Of a stretch of DNA of 64,000 nt, positions 24,392-32,236 are shown piece after piece. Origin of the DNA: Pirellula sp. (lineage in GTDB: Bacteria; Planctomycetota; Planctomycetia; Pirellulales; PNKZ01); assembly GCA_013822735.1 (NCBI GenBank), contig PNKZ01000002.1, forward strand, positions 248,001 to 312,000, written 5' to 3'. Under the pieces are notes generated by a model. It saw only the letters and a program-made list of their open reading frames with translations, did not search any database and was not told the origin of the DNA. The position numbers were made by a program, and so were the translations under genes. Positions within the stretch are counted from its first letter, which is position 1; the number at the start of each line of letters is the position of its first letter.

Positions 24392-24712
24392 ATGAAGCGG
24401 CCCCAAACTCCGGCACGTAAGCAGGCAGGCGTCGTTGCGACGCTGGGATTGTTGGCTCTGACCGGCCTAACCGGCTGTCAGGTCGACGTCAGCGGCCAAA
24501 CGCTGCCGAGCCCCTACTGGCTCTCCGACGACGTCCAATACTTTGCTCCGGGCACGGAGTTCAAGCTGTCGCGTGAAGCGGCCGCCATGCAAGCGGAAGC
24601 CGCCGCTGCCAACGCTCCGAAGGCTTCTGCTCCGGTGCCGAGCCCTGTGCCGGGTGCCGGCGTCGCCGACCCCGGTCCGCTGCCGGTGGCCGTGCCGATC
24701 GGCCAGCCGTAA
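24392..24712 (+). CDS. small predicted lipoprotein
   Basis: 106 residues. A basic n-region and a hydrophobic segment (VVATLGLLALTGL) lead to a lipobox L-T-G-C with Cys28, so it is likely cleaved and lipidated. The mature protein starts QVDVSGQTLPSPYWLSDDVQYFAPGTEF, described here as a Pro/Tyr-containing segment, then has an Ala/Glu-rich helix and a Pro/Ala/Val-rich tail. No enzyme domain is seen. It is divergent from the large exported TPR/CHAT-like protein, which could place both in the cell envelope. A 12-bp hairpin follows. Confidence 0.65.
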   Translation: MKRPQTPARKQAGVVATLGLLALTGLTGCQVDVSGQTLPSPYWLSDDVQYFAPGTEFKLSREAAAMQAEAAAANAPKASAPVPSPVPGAGVADPGPLPVAVPIGQP

Positions 24713-24777
24713 GAGTTGTGACAAAGTCGCAACTCCGCCAACGGCCGACGTCGATTGTGCCGATAGTCATTCATGTA

Positions 24778-24805
24778 ACGCCTCGGTCGTGCGCGACCGG
24801 GGCGT
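24778..24805 (+). terminator. hairpin downstream of the lipoprotein gene
   Basis: ACGCCTCGGTCG (24778-24789), loop TGCG, then CGACCGGGGCGT (24794-24805): a 12-bp stem with one G-U wobble, 66 bp after the lipoprotein stop. Only a short CTTCAT follows, so intrinsic termination would be weak. Confidence 0.55.
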
Positions 24806-24870
24806 CTTCATGCCCGGTCGGCGAACTGTTTTCGCGCGGCCTTTGCTAGAACGTCTTCACGGGTGCCGCG

Positions 24871-25260
24871 ATGCTCGACAGCCCTGAATTTCTCAAAGCG
24901 TTTGAGCAAACGGTCAACGATATCCTCGTTTGGGTCGGCTTCGGCACGCTGGCGGGCCTGCTGGCGAAGGCGATCATGCCGGGCCGCGATCCCGGCGGGA
25001 CCGTCGCCACGCTCATGATGGGCATCGGCGGCACGGTAATCGGCTCGGGCGTGCTGATGTTCTTCACCGGCGGCAAACGGATTACGCCGATCAGCCCGCT
25101 GGGTTTCGTCGTCGCCACGGGCGGCGCCTTCATCATCTTGGCCTTCTACCGCATTCTGGCCGGCTACTATTTCCGCGAAGGCAATCAACCGCCCGTGCCG
25201 GGCCAGCGCCGAGCCACGCGCCGCAGCGCCCGCGGCACGACCGTCTACATCGACGATTAA
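24871..25260 (+). CDS. small membrane protein of the GlsB/YeaQ/YmgE (transglycosylase-associated) family
   Basis: 129 residues with three hydrophobic segments: about residues 18-33 (ILVWVGFGTLAGLLA), 44-67 (TVATLMMGIGGTVIGSGVLMFF) and 75-97. The Gly-rich first two helices and the P-G-R-D-P-G-G connector match the GlsB/YeaQ family, which normally ends near 85-100 residues. Here a hydrophilic Arg-rich C-terminus is added. The family is linked to envelope stress in other bacteria, but its mechanism is unknown. The gene precedes a cluster of intergenic repeats. Confidence 0.7.
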   Translation: MLDSPEFLKAFEQTVNDILVWVGFGTLAGLLAKAIMPGRDPGGTVATLMMGIGGTVIGSGVLMFFTGGKRITPISPLGFVVATGGAFIILAFYRILAGYYFREGNQPPVPGQRRATRRSARGTTVYIDD

Positions 25261-25270
25261 CGGCGAAGCT

Positions 25271-25327
25271 TATTTAGCCCCTGGTCGGCGACCAGGGGGC
25301 CCGCCATCGCCGACGGCGGGCTAAATA
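25271..25327 (+). repeat. 57-bp palindromic element with TATTTAGCCC ends (copy 1)
   Basis: It is bounded by TATTTAGCCC and GGGCTAAATA and contains two inner hairpins, CTGGTCGGCGACCAG and CCGCC-ATCGCCGA-CGGCGG. A closely matching copy lies in opposite orientation at 47094-47151. Both copies sit just outside coding regions. It resembles REP/BIME-type bacterial palindromes. Confidence 0.85.
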
Positions 25328-25367
25328 GCAATGCAGGAAACTTCGTAAGTGCTTGATCGCTTACGCG

Positions 25368-25497
25368 ACTTACGTCGACAATCCATTTCGCCCTGCGCAG
25401 ATAACTCGACTTATCTGCGCACCCCTTGTGGGTTTTGGGGGTGTGCGCAGATATCCGGAGTTATGTGCGCAAGCCGTTTTTGAGCGTCGACGTAAGT
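25368..25497. repeat. 130-bp element with 12-bp terminal inverted repeats (MITE-like, copy 1)
   Basis: It begins ACTTACGTCGAC (25368-25379) and ends with the exact complement GTCGACGTAAGT (25486-25497). The interior has repeated TGCGCAGAT/ATCTGCGCA words that pair with one another, so the whole unit can fold. A 134-bp relative is at 56383-56516. It has no ORF of note and no transposase nearby. Confidence 0.8.
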
Positions 25498-25520
25498 GTC
25501 GAAAGGGAAATCGGACTTAC

Positions 25521-25609
25521 GTACCGTGGGTCGAGCAAAGCGAGGCCCACGCGGCGTTCGCGACGCCGCACAATACTGCGTGGGCCTTACTTCGTTCGAC
25601 CCACCCTAC
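25521..25609. repeat. ~90-bp palindromic element ending in GTAGGGTGGGTCGA (copy 1)
   Basis: The left arm GTGGGTCGAGCAAAGCGAGG continues into CCCACGCG; the right arm is its imperfect complement ending CGACCCACCCTAC. Other copies are at 28808-28900 and 56030-56114. This copy's left end has mutated to GTACCGTGGG. Confidence 0.85.
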
Positions 25610-25639
25610 GAAGACTCCAGTCGCTCACGCTCTCGGCTC

Positions 25640-25850
25640 GCTACTTTCCTATCCCCAACATCCCCTCTCTCATCCCCCCATCTCCCTTTCTGCAAGAACG
25701 CCGAAGCAGCTTCAGCGGACGGCATACGGAATGTGCCTGCAACCATCAAATTGCCAAAGACCAACCGGCAACTTACGCGTTGCCTAATCCGATTTCCAGG
25801 CAACTTTTGGCCGGCTTCCGGCTGCGCAAGCCCGAAGCACGCCCTGGGTT
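25640..25850 (+). repeat. ~200-bp direct repeat module (copy 1)
   Basis: Shared with about 56615-56795 in the same orientation: a TATCCCCAACATCCCC pyrimidine tract, ATCTCCCTTTCTG, AGCTTCAGCGGACGGCA, a TGTGCCTGCAAC-ATCAAATTGCCAAAGA block and TTTTGGCCGGC. It contains an imperfect copy of the GGCACACGGAGTGTGCC palindrome (25721-25737). It abuts the YgiQ-like gene's 5' end, so it makes up much of that gene's upstream region. Confidence 0.8.
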
Positions 25851-25879
25851 TTGGCCGGCCTCGCAAGTAGAATGGGGCC

Positions 25880-27991
25880 ATGAATTCCCCGTTCACGTGC
25901 ACTTCGATCGCTCCTGCGCCGGCAACCGGACCCAACTGGGTGCCGGTTTCGCTCTCGGGCCTCGGTGCGCCTGCCGCTTCTCCGCCCGCGCCGCAGCGGC
26001 CCAGTATCGCCTCGCCGCTGCCGTTGCCGATGACGCGTGCGGAGATGCAGGCCCGCGGATGGGATGAAGTCGACGTCGTGTTCGTCTCGGGCGATGCCTA
26101 CGTCGATCATCCGAGCTTCGCCATGGCGTTGCTCGGTCGGTTGCTCGAGAGCGCCGGCTATCGCGTGGCCATTCTGAGCCAGCCCGATTGGCACAGCGCC
26201 GATGCTTGGCGCACGTTCGGCAAGCCGCGTCTGTTCTTCGCCATTAGCGCGGGGAACATGGACTCGATGATCAACCACTACACCGCCAACCGGAAGGTGC
26301 GTAACGACGACGCCTATAGCCCCGGCGGCAAGATCGGTCGTCGCCCTGATCGCGCGACGCTCGCTTATTGCCAGCGCGCCCGTGAGGCGTATCCCGGCGT
26401 CCCCGTCGTGGCCGGCGGCGTCGAGGCGAGCCTCCGTCGGTTGGCCCACTACGACTACTGGAGCGACAAGGTCCGCCGCTCGATCATTCTCGACTCCAAA
26501 GCCGACCTGCTGATCTACGGCATGGGGGAGCGCGGCATTCTGGAAGTGGCCGATCGTTTCGCGGCCGGACAAACGGTGCGCGAGATGCGCGACATGCGCG
26601 GCCTCGTCTATCGCCTGGGCGCCGCCGAGACGCCGCCGAGCGACGAAGGCACGCTGCTGCTACCGTCGTACGAAGAAGCCTCGACCGACAAGCGGGCCTT
26701 CGCCGTGATGACGCGCATCGCCCATCACGAGACGAACCCTTACAACGCGAAACGGCTTGTGCAGTTCCACGGTCGCGAGGCCATCGTTTGCAATCCGCCG
26801 CAGCTGCCGCTGGCGCAGCCCGAGATGGACCGCGTCTACGGCTTGCCCTACACGCGCAAGCCGCACCCGAGCTACGGTACGCAAACGATTCCGGCGTACG
26901 ACGTCGTGAAAGATTCCGTGCAGATCATGCGCGGCTGCTTCGGCGGCTGCACCTTCTGCTCGATCACGGCGCACGAAGGGCGCATCATTCAAAGCCGCAG
27001 CGCCGAGAATGTGATGGGCGAAGTTCGCAAGATGACCGCCGATCCCGACTTCAAAGGCGTGATCAGCGACATCGGCGGCCCCACGGCCAACATGTATGAG
27101 ATGCGCTGCACGAAGCCCGAGGTGGAAGCCGTCTGTCGCCGGCTCTCCTGCGTGCACCCGACCATCTGCAAACTCTTGGGCATCAGCCATGACCCGCTCA
27201 TCGATCTGATGAAGCAGGTCCGCGAAGAGCCGGGCGTGAAGAAGGTGTTCGTCGCCTCGGGCATTCGCATGGATTTGGCCCGCCGCAGCCCGGAATATAT
27301 GAAAGAGCTGGCGACGCACCACGTCGGCGGTTTGCTCAAGGTTGCGCCCGAGCACACCGACTCGCGCGTGCTCGACCTGATGAAGAAGCCCGGCAGCGAC
27401 GACTTCTTGAAGTTCGATGAAGAGTTCAAGAAGGCCTCGGCGGCGGCCGGCAAGAAGCAGTATCTCGTGCCGTATTACATCGCCAGCCATCCCGGCAGCG
27501 ATCTCGACGCGATGATCGACCTGGCGCTGTTCCTCAAGCGCAATCACTATCGGCCCGATCAGGTGCAGGATTTCATTCCGAGCCCCTTCGATCTCGCGGC
27601 TTGCATGTACTACACGGGCCTCGACCCGCTGACGATGAAGCCGGTTTACACGGCCCAGCACTTGCGCGACCGCAAACTGCAACGCGCCCTGCTGCAATTC
27701 TTCAAGCCGGAGAATTACTTCGAAGTCCGCCGCGCGCTCGAGCAAGCCGGTCGGCAAGATCTCATCGGCGACGGCTGCGATTGCCTGATTCCATCGCGAC
27801 CGCCGAAGCAGGCGCTCGATAAACGCCGCCGCGAGGCGAATAGCCGTACGAGCGAGCAGCGCGAAGGGGATCACATCCGCGGCGGCACGCAACCCAAGGC
27901 CGACGCCGGCGGCAAGACGCCGCCGCAACAACAGAAAGCCGGCTATCGCCCGCATCGCAAATCGCACGAACGTCGCGATCGGAAACGGTAG
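25880..27991 (+). CDS. YgiQ-family (UPF0313) radical SAM protein
   Basis: 703 residues. The radical SAM cluster motif is CFGGCTFC with Cys353, Cys357 and Cys360. The N-terminal ~300 residues form the long UPF0313 domain ([31 protein letters not shown] and [17 protein letters not shown]). The C-terminal part has [14 protein letters not shown] and [11 protein letters not shown], also family hallmarks. The last ~75 residues are a basic, Gln/Arg/Lys-rich tail that may bind nucleic acid. The reaction of YgiQ proteins is not established. The ATG at 25880 is the only sensible start, because the ATG at 25871 runs into a stop. It is followed 10 bp later by a SpoU-type RNA methyltransferase gene, suggesting co-transcription and an RNA link. 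Confidence 0.9.
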   Translation: MNSPFTCTSIAPAPATGPNWVPVSLSGLGAPAASPPAPQRPSIASPLPLPMTRAEMQARGWDEVDVVFVSGDAYVDHPSFAMALLGRLLESAGYRVAILSQPDWHSADAWRTFGKPRLFFAISAGNMDSMINHYTANRKVRNDDAYSPGGKIGRRPDRATLAYCQRAREAYPGVPVVAGGVEASLRRLAHYDYWSDKVRRSIILDSKADLLIYGMGERGILEVADRFAAGQTVREMRDMRGLVYRLGAAETPPSDEGTLLLPSYEEASTDKRAFAVMTRIAHHETNPYNAKRLVQFHGREAIVCNPPQLPLAQPEMDRVYGLPYTRKPHPSYGTQTIPAYDVVKDSVQIMRGCFGGCTFCSITAHEGRIIQSRSAENVMGEVRKMTADPDFKGVISDIGGPTANMYEMRCTKPEVEAVCRRLSCVHPTICKLLGISHDPLIDLMKQVREEPGVKKVFVASGIRMDLARRSPEYMKELATHHVGGLLKVAPEHTDSRVLDLMKKPGSDDFLKFDEEFKKASAAAGKKQYLVPYYIASHPGSDLDAMIDLALFLKRNHYRPDQVQDFIPSPFDLAACMYYTGLDPLTMKPVYTAQHLRDRKLQRALLQFFKPENYFEVRRALEQAGRQDLIGDGCDCLIPSRPPKQALDKRRREANSRTSEQREGDHIRGGTQPKADAGGKTPPQQQKAGYRPHRKSHERRDRKR

Positions 27992-28001
27992 TTCACAGCT
28001 A

Positions 28002-28811
28002 ATGTCCGCACCACTGATCACCAGCTTGCAGAATCAGCGCGTCAAAGACGCGGCAAAGTTGCGCGACCGTCGCCAGCGTGACAAGCAGCGGCGGTTTCTC
28101 ATCGACGGCATTCGCGAAATCGAGCGGGCCATTGATGCCGACGTCAAACTCTGCGACGCCTTCGTCTGCCCTGAGCTATTGGCAACCGACGACGCGCGGC
28201 ACTTGTATGTGCGTCTCGATCACGAGCATGGCGACCTTTTGTTGCGTGTGACCCGTGAAGTGTTTGAGAAGTTGACGTTCGGCGAACGATGCGACGGCAT
28301 CATCGCCACGGCCCAGACGCCGCATCGCAGGCTCGAAGATTTGCGTCTGCCCGACGACGCGCTCATCTGCGTGCTCGAAAACGTCGAGAAGCCGGGGAAC
28401 CTTGGCGCGATTTTGCGCAGCGCCGATGCAGCCGGCATCTCGGCGGTGATCACGGCCGATTCGCGTACCGACTTGTTCAACCCCAACGCCGTACGGGCTT
28501 CGCTCGGAACCATCTTCCACGTGCCGACGGCGATCGCCGACGCTGACACGACGCTCGCCTGGTTGCGGGAGCGTAAGTTTCGTATTTGGGCCACACGCGT
28601 CGGCAGCGGACCCGTTTACACCGAGGCCGATTACCGCGGTCCGACGGCGCTAGTGCTCGGCAGCGAAGCGGAAGGCCTGTCGGCCCGCTGGTGGAGCGAC
28701 GACATCCGCCCGCTCCATCTGCCGATGCTGGGACGTGCCGACAGCCTGAACGTCAGCGTGGCCGCGGCCGTGGTGTTTTACGAAGCGCTGCGCCAACGCA
28801 GCCTCGCGTAG
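28002..28811 (+). CDS. TrmH/SpoU-family rRNA or tRNA 2'-O-methyltransferase
   Basis: 269 residues. The N-terminal ~100 residues are the substrate-binding domain (LQNQRVKDAAKLRDRR...). The C-terminal SPOUT domain has the three motifs: ENVEKPGNLGAILRSADAAG near 127-146 with the catalytic-region Asn and Arg, VLGSEAEGLS near 221-230, and LNVSVAAAVVFYEALRQ at the end. These form the trefoil knot that binds S-adenosylmethionine. It would methylate a ribose 2'-OH in RNA; the target base is not predictable. It lies 10 bp after the YgiQ-like gene. The TAG stop codon is the first TAG of a GTAGGGTGGG palindromic repeat, so the last codon boundary coincides with the repeat edge. Confidence 0.92.
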   Translation: MSAPLITSLQNQRVKDAAKLRDRRQRDKQRRFLIDGIREIERAIDADVKLCDAFVCPELLATDDARHLYVRLDHEHGDLLLRVTREVFEKLTFGERCDGIIATAQTPHRRLEDLRLPDDALICVLENVEKPGNLGAILRSADAAGISAVITADSRTDLFNPNAVRASLGTIFHVPTAIADADTTLAWLRERKFRIWATRVGSGPVYTEADYRGPTALVLGSEAEGLSARWWSDDIRPLHLPMLGRADSLNVSVAAAVVFYEALRQRSLA

Positions 28812-28900
28812 GGTGGGTCGAGCGCAGCGAGGCCCACGCGGTCGCGATGCGTCTTGTGATTAGAGTCCGCGTGGGCCTCACTCCGTTTGACCCACCCTAC
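28808..28900. repeat. ~93-bp palindromic element ending in GTAGGGTGGGTCGA (copy 2)
   Basis: The left arm begins GTAGGGTGGGTCGAGC and the right arm ends GACCCACCCTAC. The TAG inside the left end (28809-28811) is the stop codon of the SpoU methyltransferase. It could act as a transcript-end hairpin for that operon. Confidence 0.85.
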
Positions 28901-29156
28901 GGAAAATTCGTCACGACCGGCCCCGGCTCAGGTCCGCAGAGAATTCCGGCCGAATTCCCGACCTGAGTCCGTTTTCTAACCTATGTTTGCGATGTGTCTT
29001 GAACGCCCGGTCACGCGAAAGCACGCGTCGCCAAGCGAGCCGGACGCACCCCTGCTACGTCCCACCGCGGCCGATTCCCAAGGTCGCAAAAATCCCGCCT
29101 CGGTTCGTGTCTGAGTCCGCCACACACATCGAAGACCCGCAGCATTGAGGACCCAC

Positions 29157-29246
29157 ATGCGATTGCAAAACTTCTGTTTGAAGGCGTTCGCCTTCGTCGG
29201 CATGGTTTACTTCTTCGGCGAGATCGTCCCGTCGCTCACGGGATAG
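29157..29246 (+). CDS. possible 29-residue hydrophobic small protein
   Basis: ATG to TAG encodes 29 residues with a basic/polar start (MRLQNFCLK) and a hydrophobic core (AFAFVGMVYFFGEIV) ending PSLTG. A GAGG at 29147-29150 is 6 nt before the ATG, a well-spaced ribosome-binding site. A hairpin follows about 50 nt after the stop. It could be a single-pass membrane peptide. There is no homolog I can name, and 90-bp ORFs arise by chance, so support rests on the site spacing and hydrophobicity. Confidence 0.35.
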   Translation: MRLQNFCLKAFAFVGMVYFFGEIVPSLTG

Positions 29247-29294
29247 TCCGTGCGACTGTTGCCGAACTTTCGGTTGGCTCGGGCAGAACGCAGT

Positions 29295-29330
29295 GATGCC
29301 CTAGATCAACTCGTAACGCACTGGGGCATC
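29295..29330. terminator. 10-bp hairpin between the small ORF and lipA
   Basis: GATGCCCTAG (29295-29304) pairs with CTGGGGCATC (29321-29330) with one G-U wobble over a 16-nt loop. It lies between converging genes and could end either transcript; lipA ends at 29375 on the minus strand. Confidence 0.4.
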
Positions 29331-29374
29331 GCCTGCGCTCTGCCCCAGCCACCCCTGAGCTAACCCGGCCGGTT

Positions 29375-30409
29375 CTAATGCTCCGCCATTTCGCGGGCAT
29401 GATAACTCGAGCGGACGAGCGGTCCGCTCGAGACCGACGCAAAGCCCATTGCCTTGGCCGCGGCGCCGTATTCGTCGAACTCTTCCGGCGGCACGTATCG
29501 TGTCACCGGCAGGTGTTCGAAGGTCGGTTGCAGGTATTGGCCGAGCGTGAGCATGTCGCAGCCGGCTTCGACGAGGTCGGCCATCGTGTCGAGAAGTTCT
29601 TCGCGCGTTTCCCCGAGACCAAGCATGAGCCCGCTCTTCGTCTTGATCGTCGGGTTGATCTCTTTGACGCGTCGCAATAGGTGGAGCGTCCAGGCATATT
29701 CGCTTTTGCGCCCGCGCACTTCGCGGTAGAGCCGCGGCACCGTTTCGGTGTTGTGGTTGAAGACTTCCGGGGCGGCTTCACAGACCCGCTCGATGGCGCC
29801 GGGCTTGCCGATGAAGTCGGGCGTGAGCACTTCCACGGCCGCGCCGGTGCGCGCGCGTACGGCAAGCACGGATTGATAAAAATGCTCGGCCCCGCCGTCG
29901 GGCAGGTCGTCGCGCGTGACGCTCGTGATCACCACGTGCTTGAGCCCCAAGCGGAAGGCGGCCTCGGCGACCCGCTCCGGCTCGTCGATCTCTAAGGCCT
30001 GCGTCTTTCCCTTGGCCACGGAACAGAAGCCGCACGGGCGCGTGCAAACTTCTCCCATGATCATGAACGTCGCCGTCTTCTGCGAATAGCACTCCATCCG
30101 GTTCGGGCACTTCGCCTCTTCGCAAACGGTCGTGAGATTCAGCTCGCGCAGCAACTTGTCGGTGAAGCCGTCGGCGTTTCCCTTCGGCACGTTGCGCTTG
30201 AGCCAGCGCGGCAACCGGCGATCGAGCGCGGCAGGCACGCCTTCGAGTTGCAGCAGGCCCCCTTGGTCGGAGCAGCCGCCGGTGCCGCACGAACCGCCGC
30301 TCGACTTCGACGAGCCGCCGCAACAGCCCGAGCCGCCGCTCGTGGTTTCCACTTCGAGCATCGGCAACATCGGCAGCGAGATCGGCTGGCTATCCGGCAC
30401 GGGCTTCAT
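29375..30409 (-). CDS. lipA: lipoyl synthase
   Basis: 344 residues. The auxiliary 4Fe-4S cluster motif is Cys96-x4-Cys101-x5-Cys107 (CEEAKCPNRMEC) and the radical SAM motif is Cys122-x3-Cys126-x2-Cys129 (CTRPCGFC). DLPDGGAEHF, HNTETVPRLY and SGLMLGLGE are further LipA hallmarks. It inserts two sulfurs into protein-bound octanoyl groups. The odd part is an N-terminal extension of ~60 residues with Cys29-Cys30, Cys41 and Cys46 in a Gly/Ser-rich stretch, which is not needed for known LipA activity. The gene overlaps the end of the LipB-like gene by 20 nt, so the two are translationally linked. Confidence 0.95.
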   Translation of the reverse strand: MKPVPDSQPISLPMLPMLEVETTSGGSGCCGGSSKSSGGSCGTGGCSDQGGLLQLEGVPAALDRRLPRWLKRNVPKGNADGFTDKLLRELNLTTVCEEAKCPNRMECYSQKTATFMIMGEVCTRPCGFCSVAKGKTQALEIDEPERVAEAAFRLGLKHVVITSVTRDDLPDGGAEHFYQSVLAVRARTGAAVEVLTPDFIGKPGAIERVCEAAPEVFNHNTETVPRLYREVRGRKSEYAWTLHLLRRVKEINPTIKTKSGLMLGLGETREELLDTMADLVEAGCDMLTLGQYLQPTFEHLPVTRYVPPEEFDEYGAAAKAMGFASVSSGPLVRSSYHAREMAEH

Positions 30410-31154
30410 CCTTCGCGGAACTATCGGACGGGGGAATCATGGTGCGGGCCAACAGCGGATGGCCGGTGAATAAATGATACCTCTCGCACCCCAGCGCCGT
30501 CGACAGGCTGGTCGCCGCCAGTTGCCGCACAGTCGTCATCCGGATCGGCCTGCGTAAAACGGCGGCCAGCGACACCGCTTCACTTCCCTCGTTCGGGTCG
30601 GTCGCTACGCCGTGCAGCCACCGCTGATCGGGATCGACTTGAAAATACGCGCCGAAATAGCTGACCCAGTTTTTCACGGCCGCGGCCACGAACATCGCCT
30701 GCCCGCCGCGTGTCCAAACGCCGCGCCGGCCGGGGCGCTCGGAGCGTTGCAAATGCAGCTCGTCGGCCACGGCTTCGAGCCCGTTCTGCAGCCGGCGGAG
30801 ATACTCGCCGACGGAGTAGCCGAACCGCTCGAGCGGCAACACGACGTAGGCCGCGAGTTGGCCCGGCGCATGGAGCAACGTGCCGCCGCCTCGATTCAGC
30901 CAGCGAATGCGAATCTGCTCGCGCTCCAGCGTGTCGTCGCTCAGGCGCACGTCGATGCGCGAACCTTGCCGGCCGATCGTAATCTCCGGCGGATGCTCGC
31001 AAAGCAGGATCGTCGCCGTGCGGTCGCTACGGCCGGACGATTCGTAAACGAGGCGCTGCTGCAATGCCAGCAAGTCGTCGAGCGGCGTCGGCCCGAGCAG
31101 ATGGATCTGCGCGGTCGGCAAGGCGGCTGCGGCGGCTGACGGCGATGGCGACAT
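30390..31154 (-). CDS. LipB-like (BPL/LplA/LipB fold) protein missing the usual catalytic residues
   Basis: 254 residues with the biotin/lipoate ligase fold. The N-R-G-G-G-T-L-L-H-A-P-G-Q-L segment at 87-100 matches the RGGxxTxHGPGQ motif of octanoyltransferases. In LipB the acyl-Cys lies in a PCG motif and the catalytic Lys in GAK/GGK before the HGLALNV strand. Here those places read TDPNEG (about 185-190) and GGQ (Gln152), and HGLALN reads FGAYFQ. The only Cys residues are 52 and 223. It is directly upstream of and overlapping lipA, so a role in lipoate metabolism is likely, but transferase chemistry by the standard mechanism is not. Confidence 0.75.
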   Translation of the reverse strand: MSPSPSAAAAALPTAQIHLLGPTPLDDLLALQQRLVYESSGRSDRTATILLCEHPPEITIGRQGSRIDVRLSDDTLEREQIRIRWLNRGGGTLLHAPGQLAAYVVLPLERFGYSVGEYLRRLQNGLEAVADELHLQRSERPGRRGVWTRGGQAMFVAAAVKNWVSYFGAYFQVDPDQRWLHGVATDPNEGSEAVSLAAVLRRPIRMTTVRQLAATSLSTALGCERYHLFTGHPLLARTMIPPSDSSAKDEARAG

Positions 31155-31238
31155 GTGCGTTGCGGGTAGTTCGCGGCTCGGTTTCGAGGTACGATTGAGG
31201 CTCGTCGCAATCTAGCACGCCCCGACGATGGATTAAAG

Positions 31239-31736
31239 GTGAGCGCAAAGCAGTCGAAACCGAAAGAACGCGAGAAGACGGGAGACGAGAACGAACGTCT
31301 CATCGCGCAGAACCGTCGCGCGCGTCACGAATACGAAGTGATCGACACGATCGAGTGCGGCATTGTGTTGGTCGGCAGCGAAGTGAAGACGCTTCGCAAC
31401 GGCAAAGTGACGCTCGACGAAGCGTACGGCAGCGTCAATCGGGGCGAGGTCTGGCTGCACAATTGCGATATTCCCGAATACACGCAGGCCAACCAATTCA
31501 ATCACGAGACGAAGCGCAAAAGGAAGCTGCTGTTGCATCGTCGCGAGATCGAGAAGTTCGCCTCGCGCGCGTTTGAGAAAGGTCTCACGCTCGTGCCGCT
31601 GAAGCTCTACTTCAAGCGCGGCAAGGCCAAGGTGCTGCTGGGCATCTGCAAAGGCCGGCAACTGCACGACAAGCGCGAGAAGATGAAGAAGGACACGATG
31701 AATCGCGACATCCAACGGGCGATGCGCCGGGATTAG
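31239..31736 (+). CDS. smpB: SsrA-binding protein SmpB
   Basis: 165 residues. The core has NRRARHEYEVIDTIECGIVLVGSEVKTLR near residues 25-55 and VWLHNCDIPEY near 72-82, both diagnostic, followed by the basic GKAKVLLGICKGRQLHDKRE C-terminal region whose tail enters the mRNA channel. It binds tmRNA and directs it to stalled ribosomes. The start is the GTG at 31239, after an AAAGG site. An N-terminal basic extension of ~20 residues is a little longer than in E. coli. It is divergent from the LipB-like gene with 84 bp between them. No ssrA gene was recognised in the window. Confidence 0.95.
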   Translation: MSAKQSKPKEREKTGDENERLIAQNRRARHEYEVIDTIECGIVLVGSEVKTLRNGKVTLDEAYGSVNRGEVWLHNCDIPEYTQANQFNHETKRKRKLLLHRREIEKFASRAFEKGLTLVPLKLYFKRGKAKVLLGICKGRQLHDKREKMKKDTMNRDIQRAMRRD

Positions 31737-31791
31737 ATTGCACCTTCGCTCCGCCCGGGATCCCACCTCCCCAAAACTACGAAAAGTTTTC

Positions 31792-31824
31792 TTGACGCGC
31801 TATGTATAGCACGGCTATACATAG
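31792..31824 (+). promoter_or_regulatory. PadR promoter with an overlapping perfect palindrome (operator)
   Basis: TTGACG (31792-31797) and a -10-like TATACA (31816-31821) are 18 nt apart. Overlying the spacer and -10 is the perfect inverted repeat CTATGTATAGC-ACG-GCTATACATAG (31800-31824), with 11-bp arms and a 3-bp centre. ATGT/ACAT half-sites are typical of PadR operators. The site lies 25 bp before the PadR start codon, so autorepression is likely. Confidence 0.75.
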
Positions 31825-31848
31825 GACGGCTACACGTAGGAGGTGTTT

Positions 31849-32202
31849 GTGGCGGCATCCATTGATTCGGAATTGTTGCGCGGAAGTCTCGATCTGATGG
31901 TCCTGGCCGTCTTGGCCGACGGTCCCAAGTACGGCTATCTGATCCAGCAGCAGCTGCGCGACACCAGCGGCTCGCGCGTCGACCTCCAGGCCGGCACGCT
32001 CTATCCGCTGTTGCATCGCTTGGAGGCGGATAAGTACGTCCGCACGCGCTGGGAGACCGAGACCGGTCGCCGGCGCAAGTGGTATGAGCTCACCGCCGCA
32101 GGAAAGCGTCGGCTGCAAGACCAGACCCGCGCTTGGCAGGAATACGTCGAATGCTTGCGAGCTTTTGTGGGTTCGTCGGCCCCCGCGCCGCGAACCGCGT
32201 AA
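31849..32202 (+). CDS. PadR-family transcriptional regulator
   Basis: 117 residues. The family signature is clear: LLRGSLDLMVLAVLADGPKYGYLIQQQL, then LQAGTLYPLLHRLEADKYV (winged helix with the G-T-L-Y-P-x-L-x-R-L-E motif), then GRRRKWYELTAAGKRRL. I chose the GTG at 31849 because AGGAGG (31838-31843) is 5 nt upstream; a GTG at 31843 overlaps that site. The protein is short, with one C-terminal dimerisation helix (PadR-s2 type). It precedes by 34 bp a membrane protein with a HAAS/DUF1700-like prefix, the usual partner of this PadR type. The perfect palindrome upstream is the probable operator. Confidence 0.92.
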   Translation: MAASIDSELLRGSLDLMVLAVLADGPKYGYLIQQQLRDTSGSRVDLQAGTLYPLLHRLEADKYVRTRWETETGRRRKWYELTAAGKRRLQDQTRAWQEYVECLRAFVGSSAPAPRTA

Positions 32203-32236
32203 TGGAGCAACGCTGCATTAACCGGGGAGCAACATC

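Noticed and set aside
20772-24712. CHAT-like gene plus lipoprotein as a CHAT-protease defence system
   Set aside because: The CHAT-like protein is exported and has no Cys in the domain, and no effector, gasdermin-like or nuclease gene is nearby.
25426-26067. 213-codon ORF across the repeat cluster into the YgiQ-like gene
   Set aside because: It is made largely of repeat sequence and then runs out of frame within the YgiQ-like N-terminus.
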